DNA from: Chloroflexi bacterium UBA4730
GTDB taxonomy: Bacteria; Chloroflexota; Limnocylindria; P2-11E
Direction of reading: 5' to 3'
NCBI GenBank assembly: GCA_002404155.1
Contig: DHJC01000015.1
Coordinates: forward strand, 89,567-153,566
DNA: 64,000 nucleotides
Below are positions 51,201 through 57,536 of this stretch, piece by piece; the stretch's first letter is position 1; each line of letters begins with the position of its first letter. The notes beneath the pieces were generated by a model. It saw only the letters and a program-made list of their open reading frames with translations. It had not been told where the DNA came from and did no database searches. Position numbers and translations under genes: made by a program.

Positions 51201-51692
51201 CTTCTGCCATGGCAGCGTCGTTCCCGGAAACAGCGCGCGGCCGCGCTCGGCGAGCGTCTCGGCCGGCACGGTCCACTGCATCGCGGCGCGGAGCGACGCG
51301 ACGACCGCGATCGGCTCGCCCTCGCGCAGCCGCCACAGCGCGAGCAGGCGCTGGTGGACGGAGCTTGCGGACGGGGAGCCGGCCTCGTACGGCATCGACT
51401 CGCGCTCGGGGAACGGGAGCACGCGATCCTCGCCGAGCCAGCCGGCCAGCTCGGCGCGCCAGCGCCGGGCGCGGTCCTCGCTCGGCGCGACGACGAGCAC
51501 GGTGCGGCCCTGGGTCGCGACGAGCGCCGCCCACGCGTACGCGCGCGCGCCGGCGGACGCGTCCGCGACGGCGACCGTCCCACCAGACCCGATGCGATCG
51601 GCGAGCGCGCGGAATGCCGGACTCTCTTCGGCACGCGCGAGCAGACCGGCGAGGCGCGCGGCGGGCGGGGCGGCGGGGACGGCGTCAGCCAT
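48255..51692 (-). CDS. mfd: Transcription-repair coupling factor
   Basis: 1145 residues; displaces stalled RNA polymerase and recruits UvrA. UvrB-like N-terminal module (about 25-360), CarD-like RNA polymerase-interaction domain near 490-550 (KPGDHVVHEDSGIARFEGF), RecG-like translocase with Walker A GDVGYGKTE near 640 and DEEHRFG near 737, TRG motif in the following helicase lobe, and the C-terminal TRCF domain. ATG 51692 overlaps pth by 8 nt. Confidence 0.96.
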   Translation of the reverse strand: MADAVPAAPPAARLAGLLARAEESPAFRALADRIGSGGTVAVADASAGARAYAWAALVATQGRTVLVVAPSEDRARRWRAELAGWLGEDRVLPFPERESMPYEAGSPSASSVHQRLLALWRLREGEPIAVVASLRAAMQWTVPAETLAERGRALFPGTTLPWQKTAAWLLSLGYEPVPEVSEPGTFSRRGGIIDVYPASATEPARIELFGDDIESIRSFDPVTQRSQASLGELVVLPAREISLERGPEIAERIAGAGWDGLGADFTDYTQLLEGLRQGQYAPGVDAFAPLLGATASLVAHLPPDRATVVFEDSVELALAWDAYEAMADERREELRADGLPVIAFPAPYVPRTQLERESGGHGAIRVAPADNALRLRWPGSSSYAGRLDQFLREIAVAGTGTRVIATPQAARLSELLAERDVTATPLETLADAPAPGALVLLHVPLAEGFAIPELDLRVFTDAEVFGFRKPRHPERRRRRVAVGSFLQDLKPGDHVVHEDSGIARFEGFETKQVIGVEREYLILTFADGTRWLPTDRIDKITRYVGGQAPALSVMGGRDWLKTKGKAKRAAAEIARELLRLYAAREATAGHAFGKDTPWQIEMENAFQFTETPDQLLAIEETKKDMERGRPMDRLVVGDVGYGKTEVALRAAFKAVMDGKQVAVLVPTTVLAQQHYETFSERLSTFPVKIEMLSRFRLPAEQKETVERITGGDVDIVVGTHRILQKDVSFRDLGLVVIDEEHRFGVRHKERLKSMRTEVDVLSMTATPIPRTLHMALSGVRDISVIETPPEDRQPIETHVIERSDDVIREAIVREIDRGGQVYYVHNRVIGIEQETERLRQLVPQAKFIVGHGQMDERKLERVMVDFADQDHDVLVCTTIIESGLDIPNVNTIVIDRAGTLGLAQLYQLRGRVGRSAEKAYAYLLYNKEATLTEQARARLQAVFEASELGAGFKIAMHDLEIRGAGNILGAEQHGHVTAVGFELYAQLLEEAVNEQRGLRTGAPAPSDVVVDLALSTAIPDQYIPARARKLEMYRRIAELRELDELVALREELKDRYGPPPEATRNLLYGVEVKLRAAKAGATEVRVRGAELRIVMGRDLGDAQRRVLLSVFPKAQHGQRQVRASIVDLRGDWRDALTRVLEGLAA

Positions 51693-52281
51693 TGAACTGA
51701 TTCATCGCCTGCTGCAGGTCACGCAGGGCGACCGCCGCCGCTTCCGCCGCGCGATCCATCGTCTGGTCGGCGAGCGCCTTCTCGTCCTGATCGAATGGCG
51801 AGAGCACGTACGCGGCAAGATCGGGCACCTCGCGCAGCTGGGTGGGCGCGACCCCGACGCGGATGCGCGGGAAGCCTTCGCCGACCGCCTTGACGATCGA
51901 GCGCATCCCGTTGTGCGTCCCCGACCCGCCCGACTGGCGGATGCGGATCGTCCCGAGGGGGAGGTCGACCTCGTCGAACACGACGAGCATGTCCGCGGGG
52001 TCGAGGCGGTAGCGGTCGAGGAGCTTCTTCACCGCACGGCCGCTGTCATTCATGAACGTCTGCGGCCGCGCGATCGCGATCTTGATGCCGCCGAGGCTGC
52101 CCTCGGCGATGCGGGAGTCGGCGGCCTTGATCCCGAACTCGGCGCGGGCGCGCTTGCCCAACCGGTTCGCGACCGCGAAGCCGACGTTGTGGCGCGTATT
52201 CGCGTATCCGTCGCCCGGATTGCCCAGGCCGACGACGAGCCGGTCCACGCGCGGGGCGCTTCCGCCAAAGAACTTGCGCAC
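51685..52281 (-). CDS. pth: Peptidyl-tRNA hydrolase
   Basis: 198 residues; releases peptides from prematurely dropped peptidyl-tRNA. VVGLGNPGDGYANTRHNVGF (16-35) carries the catalytic His31; FMNDSG near 95 has the catalytic Asp; GGSGTHNGMRS near 118 binds substrate. GTG 52281 is preceded by GGGGGA four nt upstream. First gene of pth-mfd-HAD-phosphatase-redoxin. Confidence 0.95.
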   Translation of the reverse strand: MRKFFGGSAPRVDRLVVGLGNPGDGYANTRHNVGFAVANRLGKRARAEFGIKAADSRIAEGSLGGIKIAIARPQTFMNDSGRAVKKLLDRYRLDPADMLVVFDEVDLPLGTIRIRQSGGSGTHNGMRSIVKAVGEGFPRIRVGVAPTQLREVPDLAAYVLSPFDQDEKALADQTMDRAAEAAAVALRDLQQAMNQFNG

Positions 52282-52384
52282 GTTCCCCCTAGACGCCGAA
52301 ATAGGGCCGCAGGCCGAAACGGCCCGGGTCCTTGCGCGATCGCGTCTTCTCTTGATACGCAGGATAGCGTCACCTGACCGTTAG

Positions 52385-52413
52385 TTGACACTTACGTAAG
52401 CATTGGCTTATCA
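52385..52413 (+). promoter_or_regulatory. Promoter and ArsR-type operator of the SRPBCC-arsR operon
   Basis: TTGACA (52385-52390), 17-nt spacer, TTATCA (52408-52413). The spacer holds CTTACGTAAG (52391-52400), a perfect palindrome, and the inverted repeat TAAGC-ATTG-GCTTA (52397-52410), typical of ArsR-family sites. The repressor encoded in the operon would block this promoter. The other half of 52282-52437 upstream of pth shows nothing else clear. Confidence 0.72.
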
Positions 52414-52437
52414 ATGACGCGTCAGGGAGGTGCGTCG

Positions 52438-52872
52438 ATGCTGAGCGACATGGTCCACGAGGTGGAGATCGCGGCGGACCCGGCGACGATCTACGCGGCG
52501 ATCACGACCCAACGGGGCGAGGCGGGCTTTTGGGTGTCGGACAACATGATCCAGCCGAAGGTCGGGAGCGAGGCCCAATTCCGATTCAAAGGCGCCCCGG
52601 TCCCGCTCCGGATGCGGGTCGATGCGCTCGACGCGAACAAGCGGGTGAAGTGGACCTGCCTTGGGGAGTTCCCGGGCTGGAAGGACACGACCGTCACCTG
52701 GACGCTGCTGCCCGGGACCGAGGCAGGTAAGACGAAGGTCGAGTTCCGGATGGGGAACCTCGCGGAGTACCCCGAGAAAGAGGTCGGCACCGTGAATTAC
52801 ACCTGGGGCCAGGTCGTCCGCCGGCTGAAGGCGTACGCGGAGACGGGCACGCCGCAGCCCCTCTTCCCCTAG
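52438..52872 (+). CDS. SRPBCC/AHSA1-family protein
   Basis: 144 residues, START/AHSA1-like fold: MVHEVEIAADPATIYAAITT near the start, GAPVPLRMRVDALDANKRVK near 55, LPGTEAGKTKVEFRMGNL near 92 and a C-terminal helix with YTWGQVVRRLKAY. Such proteins bind hydrophobic ligands and are often paired with ArsR regulators. ATG 52438 has GGGAGG 7 nt upstream; ATG 52414 lies too close to the -10. First gene of SRPBCC-arsR-SRPBCC. Confidence 0.87.
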   Translation: MLSDMVHEVEIAADPATIYAAITTQRGEAGFWVSDNMIQPKVGSEAQFRFKGAPVPLRMRVDALDANKRVKWTCLGEFPGWKDTTVTWTLLPGTEAGKTKVEFRMGNLAEYPEKEVGTVNYTWGQVVRRLKAYAETGTPQPLFP

Positions 52873-52884
52873 AAGGAACGGTCG

Positions 52885-53199
52885 ACGGACACTGCGCTGC
52901 GAGCGATCGCCGAGCCCCACCGGCGCGAGATCATCCGGCTCGTGTGGAGCACCGAGTTGCCGGCGGGCGAGATCGCCGACCGTTTCCGCGAGGTCTCGCG
53001 GCCAGCGATCTCGCAGCACCTCCGCGTGCTGCGCGACGCGGGGCTCCTCAGCGAGCGCCGTGACGGGACGCGGCGCCTGTATCGCGCGCGGCGGGACCGT
53101 ATCCAGCAGCTGCGCGCGTACCTCGACGGGTTCTGGTCTGATCGCCTGGGCGCGCTGAAGACCGCCGCCGAGCGTGAGGCCCGGCGAAAGCGCTCGTGA
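52885..53199 (+). CDS. ArsR-family winged-helix regulator lacking a canonical start
   Basis: 104 residues. Conserved N-terminal ALRAIAEPHRREIIRLVW, recognition helix region SRPAISQHLRVLRDAGLL (about 38-55), beta-wing RRDGTRRLYRAR, and a C-terminal helix for dimerisation. No ATG, GTG or TTG lies between the preceding TAG (52870) and the conserved N-terminus; the first GTG (52942) is inside it. AAGGAA ends 6 nt before ACG 52885, the best near-cognate start; CTG 52897 is second. The frame equals that of the upstream gene, so TAG readthrough would fuse them. Stop overlaps the next gene (GTGA). Confidence 0.85.
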   Translation, partial: TDTALRAIAEPHRREIIRLVWSTELPAGEIADRFREVSRPAISQHLRVLRDAGLLSERRDGTRRLYRARRDRIQQLRAYLDGFWSDRLGALKTAAEREARRKRS

Positions 53200-53624
53200 C
53201 CGAGGCGCCACTTCGCCACGAGGTCCGGATCGAGGCGCCGATCGAGATCGTGCACCGCTTCTTCACCGATCCCGCGCAGTTGACCGAATGGTGGCCGTCG
53301 CGCGCCACGATCGATCCGCGCCCGCGCGGCCGGCTCCGGCTCGAGTTCGACAAGCCGGATGACGGTACCGATGTCGCGCTCGGCGAGTTCGTCGAGGTCT
53401 CAGACCGACGGATCGTCTTCACGTGGGGCTTCCAGGGAGACTCGGACCTGCCGCCCGGTGCAAGCCGGGTCGAGGTGACGCTCGAGCCCGTGGGTGCGAC
53501 GACGGTCGTGCGACTCGAGCACCACGGCCTGCCAGCGGCGCGACGGACGCAGCACGAGCAGGGCTGGACGTTCGTCCTCGCGCGACTGCGCGAGGTCGCC
53601 CCGCCCAAGGCGCGACCGGGCTAA
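53196..53624 (+). CDS. Second SRPBCC/AHSA1-family protein
   Basis: 142 residues, AHSA1-like fold: HEVRIEAPIEIVHRFFTDPA near 9, WWPSRATIDPRPRGRLRLEF near 33, GEFVEVSDRRIVFTWGF near 64 and the closing HEQGWTFVLARL helix. GTG 53196 overlaps the arsR stop. Paralogue of the gene two positions upstream, under the same promoter. Ligand unknown. Confidence 0.87.
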   Translation: MTEAPLRHEVRIEAPIEIVHRFFTDPAQLTEWWPSRATIDPRPRGRLRLEFDKPDDGTDVALGEFVEVSDRRIVFTWGFQGDSDLPPGASRVEVTLEPVGATTVVRLEHHGLPAARRTQHEQGWTFVLARLREVAPPKARPG

Positions 53625-53627
53625 CGT
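53622..53627 (+). promoter_or_regulatory. Putative -10 of a leaderless aminotransferase promoter
   Basis: TAACGT, 8 nt before ATG 53636, overlapping the stop codon of the preceding SRPBCC gene. Confidence 0.42.
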
Positions 53628-53635
53628 TTCCAGCG

Positions 53636-54739
53636 ATGCGGTTCCCCGAGTTCTCGATGGAGCGGATGCAATCGACCTGGGAGCACCGGGTGAAGTACGA
53701 CCTGTCGGAATCCGGGCTCGAGGCGCTCACCCTCGAGGACGCCGTGCGGGACCTCGACGCGTTGCGGACCGAGCGGCTCGGGTACGCGAATGGGATGGGC
53801 CGCGATCAGACCCGCGCGCTCGTCGCCGCGTTCCACCCCGAGGCGACGCGCGACAACGTCCTCATCACGACCGGCACGAGCGAGGCCAACTTCCTCGCGC
53901 TCGCGACGCTCGTCGAGCCGGGCGACGAGGTCGTCATCGTCATGCCGAGCTACATGCAGCTCCATGGCATCGCGCGAGGTCTCGGCGCGAAGGTCAAGGA
54001 AGTGTGGTTACGGGAGGAGTGGGGCTGGCGCATCGACCTGGACGCGCTTCGCGCCGCGGTCACCCCGCGCACGAAGGTCGTCTGCATCTGTAACCCGAAC
54101 AACCCGACCGGCCAGCTGCTCACCGCCGCCGAGGTGCTCGACGTCGCGACGATCGTCGAAGGCCAGGGTGGCTGGCTCCTCGCCGACGAGGTCTACCGCG
54201 GCGCCGAACGGGTCGCGCCGGAGACCGCGACGTTCTACGGCCACCACGACCGGATCATCGTGACCGGCGGGCTCTCCAAGGCGTACGGCCTTCCGGGCCT
54301 GCGGATCGGCTGGATCGTCGCGCCACCCGAGCGCATCGCCGCGACCTGGGCGATGAAGGATTACACGACGATCGCGCCCGCCACGCTCTCCGAGCTCCTC
54401 GCGGAGATCGCGCTCGCGCGCCGGGAGCAGCTGTTGAAGCGCGCGCGCTACCTCCTGAACGAGCGCTGGCCGATCCTCGAGTCGTGGGCCGCCGCACACG
54501 CGCAAGAGCTGCATTGGGTGGCACCGGCGGCCGGCGCGATCTGCTTCTTCGGGTACAGCTTCCCGATCGAGTCCGCTGAATTCGTGGACCGCCTCATCAA
54601 GGAGTGGGGCACGATGGTCGTTCCAGGCGCCCATTTCAACGCCGAGCGGCATCTACGGATCGGGTTCGGGATGCCGACCCGCACCCTGCGCGGCGGCCTC
54701 GAGGCGATCGATCGGGCCCTGGTGGCGCTCGCCGACTAG
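53636..54739 (+). CDS. PLP-dependent aminotransferase class I/II
   Basis: 367 residues. Substrate/PLP motifs: TTGTSEANF near 79, CNPNNPTGQLL near 146, DEVYRG near 178, and the PLP lysine in VTGGLSKAYGLPGLRIGW near 205. Transfers an amino group between an amino acid and a keto acid; donor not identifiable. ATG 53636 begins the conserved MRFPEFSMER segment; frame is open further upstream in another gene without homology. Confidence 0.92.
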   Translation: MRFPEFSMERMQSTWEHRVKYDLSESGLEALTLEDAVRDLDALRTERLGYANGMGRDQTRALVAAFHPEATRDNVLITTGTSEANFLALATLVEPGDEVVIVMPSYMQLHGIARGLGAKVKEVWLREEWGWRIDLDALRAAVTPRTKVVCICNPNNPTGQLLTAAEVLDVATIVEGQGGWLLADEVYRGAERVAPETATFYGHHDRIIVTGGLSKAYGLPGLRIGWIVAPPERIAATWAMKDYTTIAPATLSELLAEIALARREQLLKRARYLLNERWPILESWAAAHAQELHWVAPAAGAICFFGYSFPIESAEFVDRLIKEWGTMVVPGAHFNAERHLRIGFGMPTRTLRGGLEAIDRALVALAD

Positions 54740-54791
54740 CGCGGCCCATTCCTTGCATCGTCGGAGGGCAAGCTAGCGCACGGAGAACGCC

Positions 54792-54941
54792 ATGAGCCTT
54801 GTCCTCATTCTTGCCCTCATCGCACTCGTCTGCGGGATCCTGATGCTCGTCGCGGGCCGCTGGTCGAAATGGCCACTTGCGGCGATCGCGATCATCTGTC
54901 TCGCGCTCAACCAAAGCGGGCTGCTCGACCGCCTCAAGTGA
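54792..54941 (+). CDS. 49-residue membrane protein
   Basis: Two hydrophobic segments (about 2-20 and 28-44) joined by a short basic loop GRWSKW, ending NQSGLLDRLK. ATG 54792 has GGAG 6 nt upstream. Both compact topology and ribosome site favour a real small protein. Function unknown. Confidence 0.62.
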   Translation: MSLVLILALIALVCGILMLVAGRWSKWPLAAIAIICLALNQSGLLDRLK

Positions 54942-54998
54942 CGCCGCGGCCGCATAGCGGCCGCCGTTATTGCGAAGCAGCAGGCCGCAGGACCGCAA

Positions 54999-55844
54999 GT
55001 GCGAGTCCTACACTCCGCCCAACTGATGGCCCATCGGTCGGTCCATCTGCTCGAAGCGGGGATCGTCACCGAGCAGCGCTTCGCCGGCGTGGCCGAGGCA
55101 CCGGCCGCCCTGGGACCGGCAGTCGCGAAGCAGCTGCAGCCCGAGAAGCGCATCCGCGTCCCCTTTTATCCGCGTGATCGCTGGCTCACCGCCGCGCGCG
55201 AGGCCTGCATCCTCCTCTCGGACGCCGTCTGCACGTCGCTGACCGCCGGCGCGCGCGTCGGGATCCTCGGTGGCGAATGCACCCTCGTCGCCGGCTCGGT
55301 GTCCGGCGCGCTCCGGGTCGAGCCCGAGATGCTCCTCGTGTACTTCGACGCCCACGGCGATTTCAACACCCTCGCGACGACGCCGTCGCACTTCGTCGGG
55401 GGCATGTGCCTCGCCCACGTCTGCGGCAAGCAGGTCGCGCCGCTCCTCTGGCCCGGGGTGAAGAAGATCGCGGAGGACCACGTGTACCTCGTGGGCGCGC
55501 GCCAGCTCGACCCCGGCGAGGTCAGCAACCTGACGCATTCCAAGGTCCATCGCATCGCCTTCGGCCGCGAGGAGGTCGACGCGCCGTCGCTGCTCAACGC
55601 CGTGCGCCGAAAGCCGGTGTGGCTGCATGTCGCTCTCGACGTCATCGATCCGCGCGAGCTCGCCGCCGTCGCCCTCCCCGTCGCGGGCGGGCCGTCGCTC
55701 AAGTCGCTGAGCGAGCTCCTCGGATCCGTCGCGCAGGTCGCCGATGTGCGCGGCATCGAGATCTGTGGCTTCGACACACGCAAAGACCCCGGGGCGCAGC
55801 TCCCCGGGGTCCTCGCAGAGGCCTTTGCTGGCGTGTTCAGCTAG
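54999..55844 (+). CDS. Arginase/agmatinase/formiminoglutamase-family hydrolase
   Basis: 281 residues, ureohydrolase fold. Metal-site segments are GGECT near 91 (arginase usually has GGDHS, so the His ligand is Cys here), YFDAHGDFNT near 115 and LHVALDVIDP near 210. Further markers are FVGGMCLAHVCG and CGFDTRKDP. Substrate (arginine, agmatine or another guanidino compound) cannot be told; the ligand change may alter the metal site. GTG 54999 begins the conserved N-terminus; no clear Shine-Dalgarno. Confidence 0.85.
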   Translation: MRVLHSAQLMAHRSVHLLEAGIVTEQRFAGVAEAPAALGPAVAKQLQPEKRIRVPFYPRDRWLTAAREACILLSDAVCTSLTAGARVGILGGECTLVAGSVSGALRVEPEMLLVYFDAHGDFNTLATTPSHFVGGMCLAHVCGKQVAPLLWPGVKKIAEDHVYLVGARQLDPGEVSNLTHSKVHRIAFGREEVDAPSLLNAVRRKPVWLHVALDVIDPRELAAVALPVAGGPSLKSLSELLGSVAQVADVRGIEICGFDTRKDPGAQLPGVLAEAFAGVFS

Positions 55845-55847
55845 GCG

Positions 55848-56012
55848 CTATTCGCCACCGATCGTGTAGCGGAGCTTGATCTCGGCCAGCCACTCCTCGA
55901 GGGCCCGCGTCAGGCGGTCGGCCGGCTTGTCGGACCCGCGGCGGGTGCGCGGTGGCTCCGGGAGGGGCCGCGGGACGCCGTGGGTCCCGGGCTGGGTCGC
56001 GTGCAGTGCCAT
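55848..56012 (-). CDS. 54-residue hypothetical protein
   Basis: Pro/Arg-rich N-terminal half (GVPRPLPEPPRTRRGSDKPA) and a C-terminal amphipathic helix ADRLTRALEEWLAEIKLRYT. ATG 56012 has GGGAGG 5 nt upstream. Downstream of the amtB-small protein pair on the same strand, with a 91-nt gap. No family recognised. Confidence 0.55.
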   Translation of the reverse strand: MALHATQPGTHGVPRPLPEPPRTRRGSDKPADRLTRALEEWLAEIKLRYTIGGE

Positions 56013-56103
56013 GTCAACCTCCCGCGGTCGCTGGATCAAAGCATGCGCACAGGGCCTGCCGAGCACGGTACCCGGCGGGTCGTGCTTCGGTAGCGGTTCG
56101 GTT

Positions 56104-56214
56104 CTAAGCGGCCTTGTCGAGCTCGATCGGCTGGTCGGCGGCGGGCGCCCGGAGCGGCAGGACGACCCAGGCGACCACGAGCAGGGCGAAGGCGCCGAGT
56201 GCGAACAGGTCCAT
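56104..56214 (-). CDS. 36-residue membrane protein downstream of amtB
   Basis: One hydrophobic segment (3-20, LFALGAFALLVVAWVVLP) followed by an acidic tail. ATG 56214 lies 11 nt after the amtB stop with GGAGG 5 nt upstream, so it is cotranscribed with amtB. Small single-pass proteins often tune transporters; a role with AmtB is inference. Confidence 0.62.
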   Translation of the reverse strand: MDLFALGAFALLVVAWVVLPLRAPAADQPIELDKAA

Positions 56215-56225
56215 GACTTCCTCCT

Positions 56226-57446
56226 TCAGTCCAGCTGGTACGCGATCTCGCCGTGCTGTGAGGCATCGAGCCCGAGCGACTCCTCGTGCTCGCGGACACG
56301 CATCCCGACGGTGACGTCGATGACCTTCACGATCACGGCGGTCGCGATCGCGGCGTAGAGCCAGGTCGCACCGACCGCGATGAGCTGCGTGACGAGCTGC
56401 TGCGGGTTGCCGAAGAAGAGGCCGTTCGCGCCGGCCGTGTTGATCGCGACGGTGGCGAAGAGGCCCGTCGCGATGGCGCCCCAGGTGCCGCCAATGCCGT
56501 GCACGGCCCACACGTCGAGCGCGTCGTCGATCTTGAGGCGCGGCCGCAGCTGGATCGCGAGGTAGCAGAAGACGCCCGCGCCGAGGCCGATGATGATCGA
56601 GCCCGAGACGTCCACGAAGCCTGACGCCGGCGTGATCGCGACGAGCCCGGCGACCGCGCCCGCCGCCATCCCGAGCACGCTCGGGCGGCCGCGGTGGATC
56701 CACGAGACCGTGAGCCAGGTGAGGCCGGCCATCGCGGCGGCCGTGTTCGTGACGACGAACGCACTCGTCGCGAGGCCGCCGGCGGTGAGCGCGCTGCCGG
56801 CGTTGAAGCCAAACCAGCCGAACCAGAGGAGCGACGCGCCGAGGATCGTCATCGTCGCGTCGTGCGGCTCGCTCGTCTTCAACCGGCGACCGATGAGGAT
56901 CGCCGCGACGAGCGCCGACACGCCGCTCGAGATGTGCACAACGGTGCCGCCGGCGAAGTCCAGCGTCCCGAGGGCGTGCAGCCAGCCGCCGGTGCCCCAG
57001 ACCCAGTGCGCGATCGGGTCGTAGACGAGCGTCGACCAGACGAGCGCGAAGATCACATACGCCTTGAAGCTCACCCGCTCAGCGAACGCGCCGGTGATCA
57101 GCGCGGGCGTGATGACCGCGAACATCATCTGGAACGCCATGAACGCCTGGTGCGGGACCGTCGCGGCGTAGTCGGCGTTCGGCGTGAAGCCGACGCCCTT
57201 CAGCGCGACCCAGCCGAGCCCGCCGATGAGGCCCGCGCCGGTGTCCGGTGAGAAGGACAGGGAGTAGCCCCACAGCACCCACTGCACCGAGATGAGGCAG
57301 AGGATGAAGAACGAGTGCGTGAGCGTGGAGAGCACGTTCTTCTTCCCGACGAGCCCGCCATAGAAGAATCCGAGTGCCGGGGTCATGAGCATCACGAGCG
57401 CCGCGCAGACCAGCAGCCAGGCCGTGTCACCGGAGTTGCTGTCCAT
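56226..57446 (-). CDS. amtB: Ammonium transporter
   Basis: 406 residues, eleven transmembrane helices. Signature motifs: DTAWLLVCAALVMLMTPALG (7-26), FAGGTVVHISSG with the pore His near 169, and AVHGIGGTWGAIATGLFA with the second pore His near 318. The short hydrophilic C-terminal tail (VREHEESLGLDASQHGE) is the likely GlnK contact. ATG 57446 has TAGCGT 6 nt upstream. No glnK is adjacent. Confidence 0.95.
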   Translation of the reverse strand: MDSNSGDTAWLLVCAALVMLMTPALGFFYGGLVGKKNVLSTLTHSFFILCLISVQWVLWGYSLSFSPDTGAGLIGGLGWVALKGVGFTPNADYAATVPHQAFMAFQMMFAVITPALITGAFAERVSFKAYVIFALVWSTLVYDPIAHWVWGTGGWLHALGTLDFAGGTVVHISSGVSALVAAILIGRRLKTSEPHDATMTILGASLLWFGWFGFNAGSALTAGGLATSAFVVTNTAAAMAGLTWLTVSWIHRGRPSVLGMAAGAVAGLVAITPASGFVDVSGSIIIGLGAGVFCYLAIQLRPRLKIDDALDVWAVHGIGGTWGAIATGLFATVAINTAGANGLFFGNPQQLVTQLIAVGATWLYAAIATAVIVKVIDVTVGMRVREHEESLGLDASQHGEIAYQLD

Positions 57447-57452
57447 GCGCGG

Positions 57453-57514
57453 ACGCTATGCGGCACCCCTGCCCGTCACAGTGCTGCCTCGGCTCAGGGG
57501 AGGTTGCGGTTGGG
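57453..57514 (-). promoter_or_regulatory. amtB promoter with upstream 12-mer shared with gltB
   Basis: Minus-strand -10 TAGCGT (57458-57453), 6 nt from ATG. The 12-mer GTTGCGGTTGGG (plus strand 57503-57514) lies 44 nt further upstream; a near-identical copy precedes gltB. No other feature is seen in 57447-57536. Confidence 0.55.
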
Positions 57515-57536
57515 CATCGGCTGCGGGGGCTCGCCG

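Noticed and set aside
48345..51695. Very long open frame (over 1100 codons) on the plus strand opposite mfd
   Set aside because: It is antisense to a fully recognisable Mfd, very rich in Arg, Asp and Leu, with no domain. GC-rich third positions keep antisense frames open.
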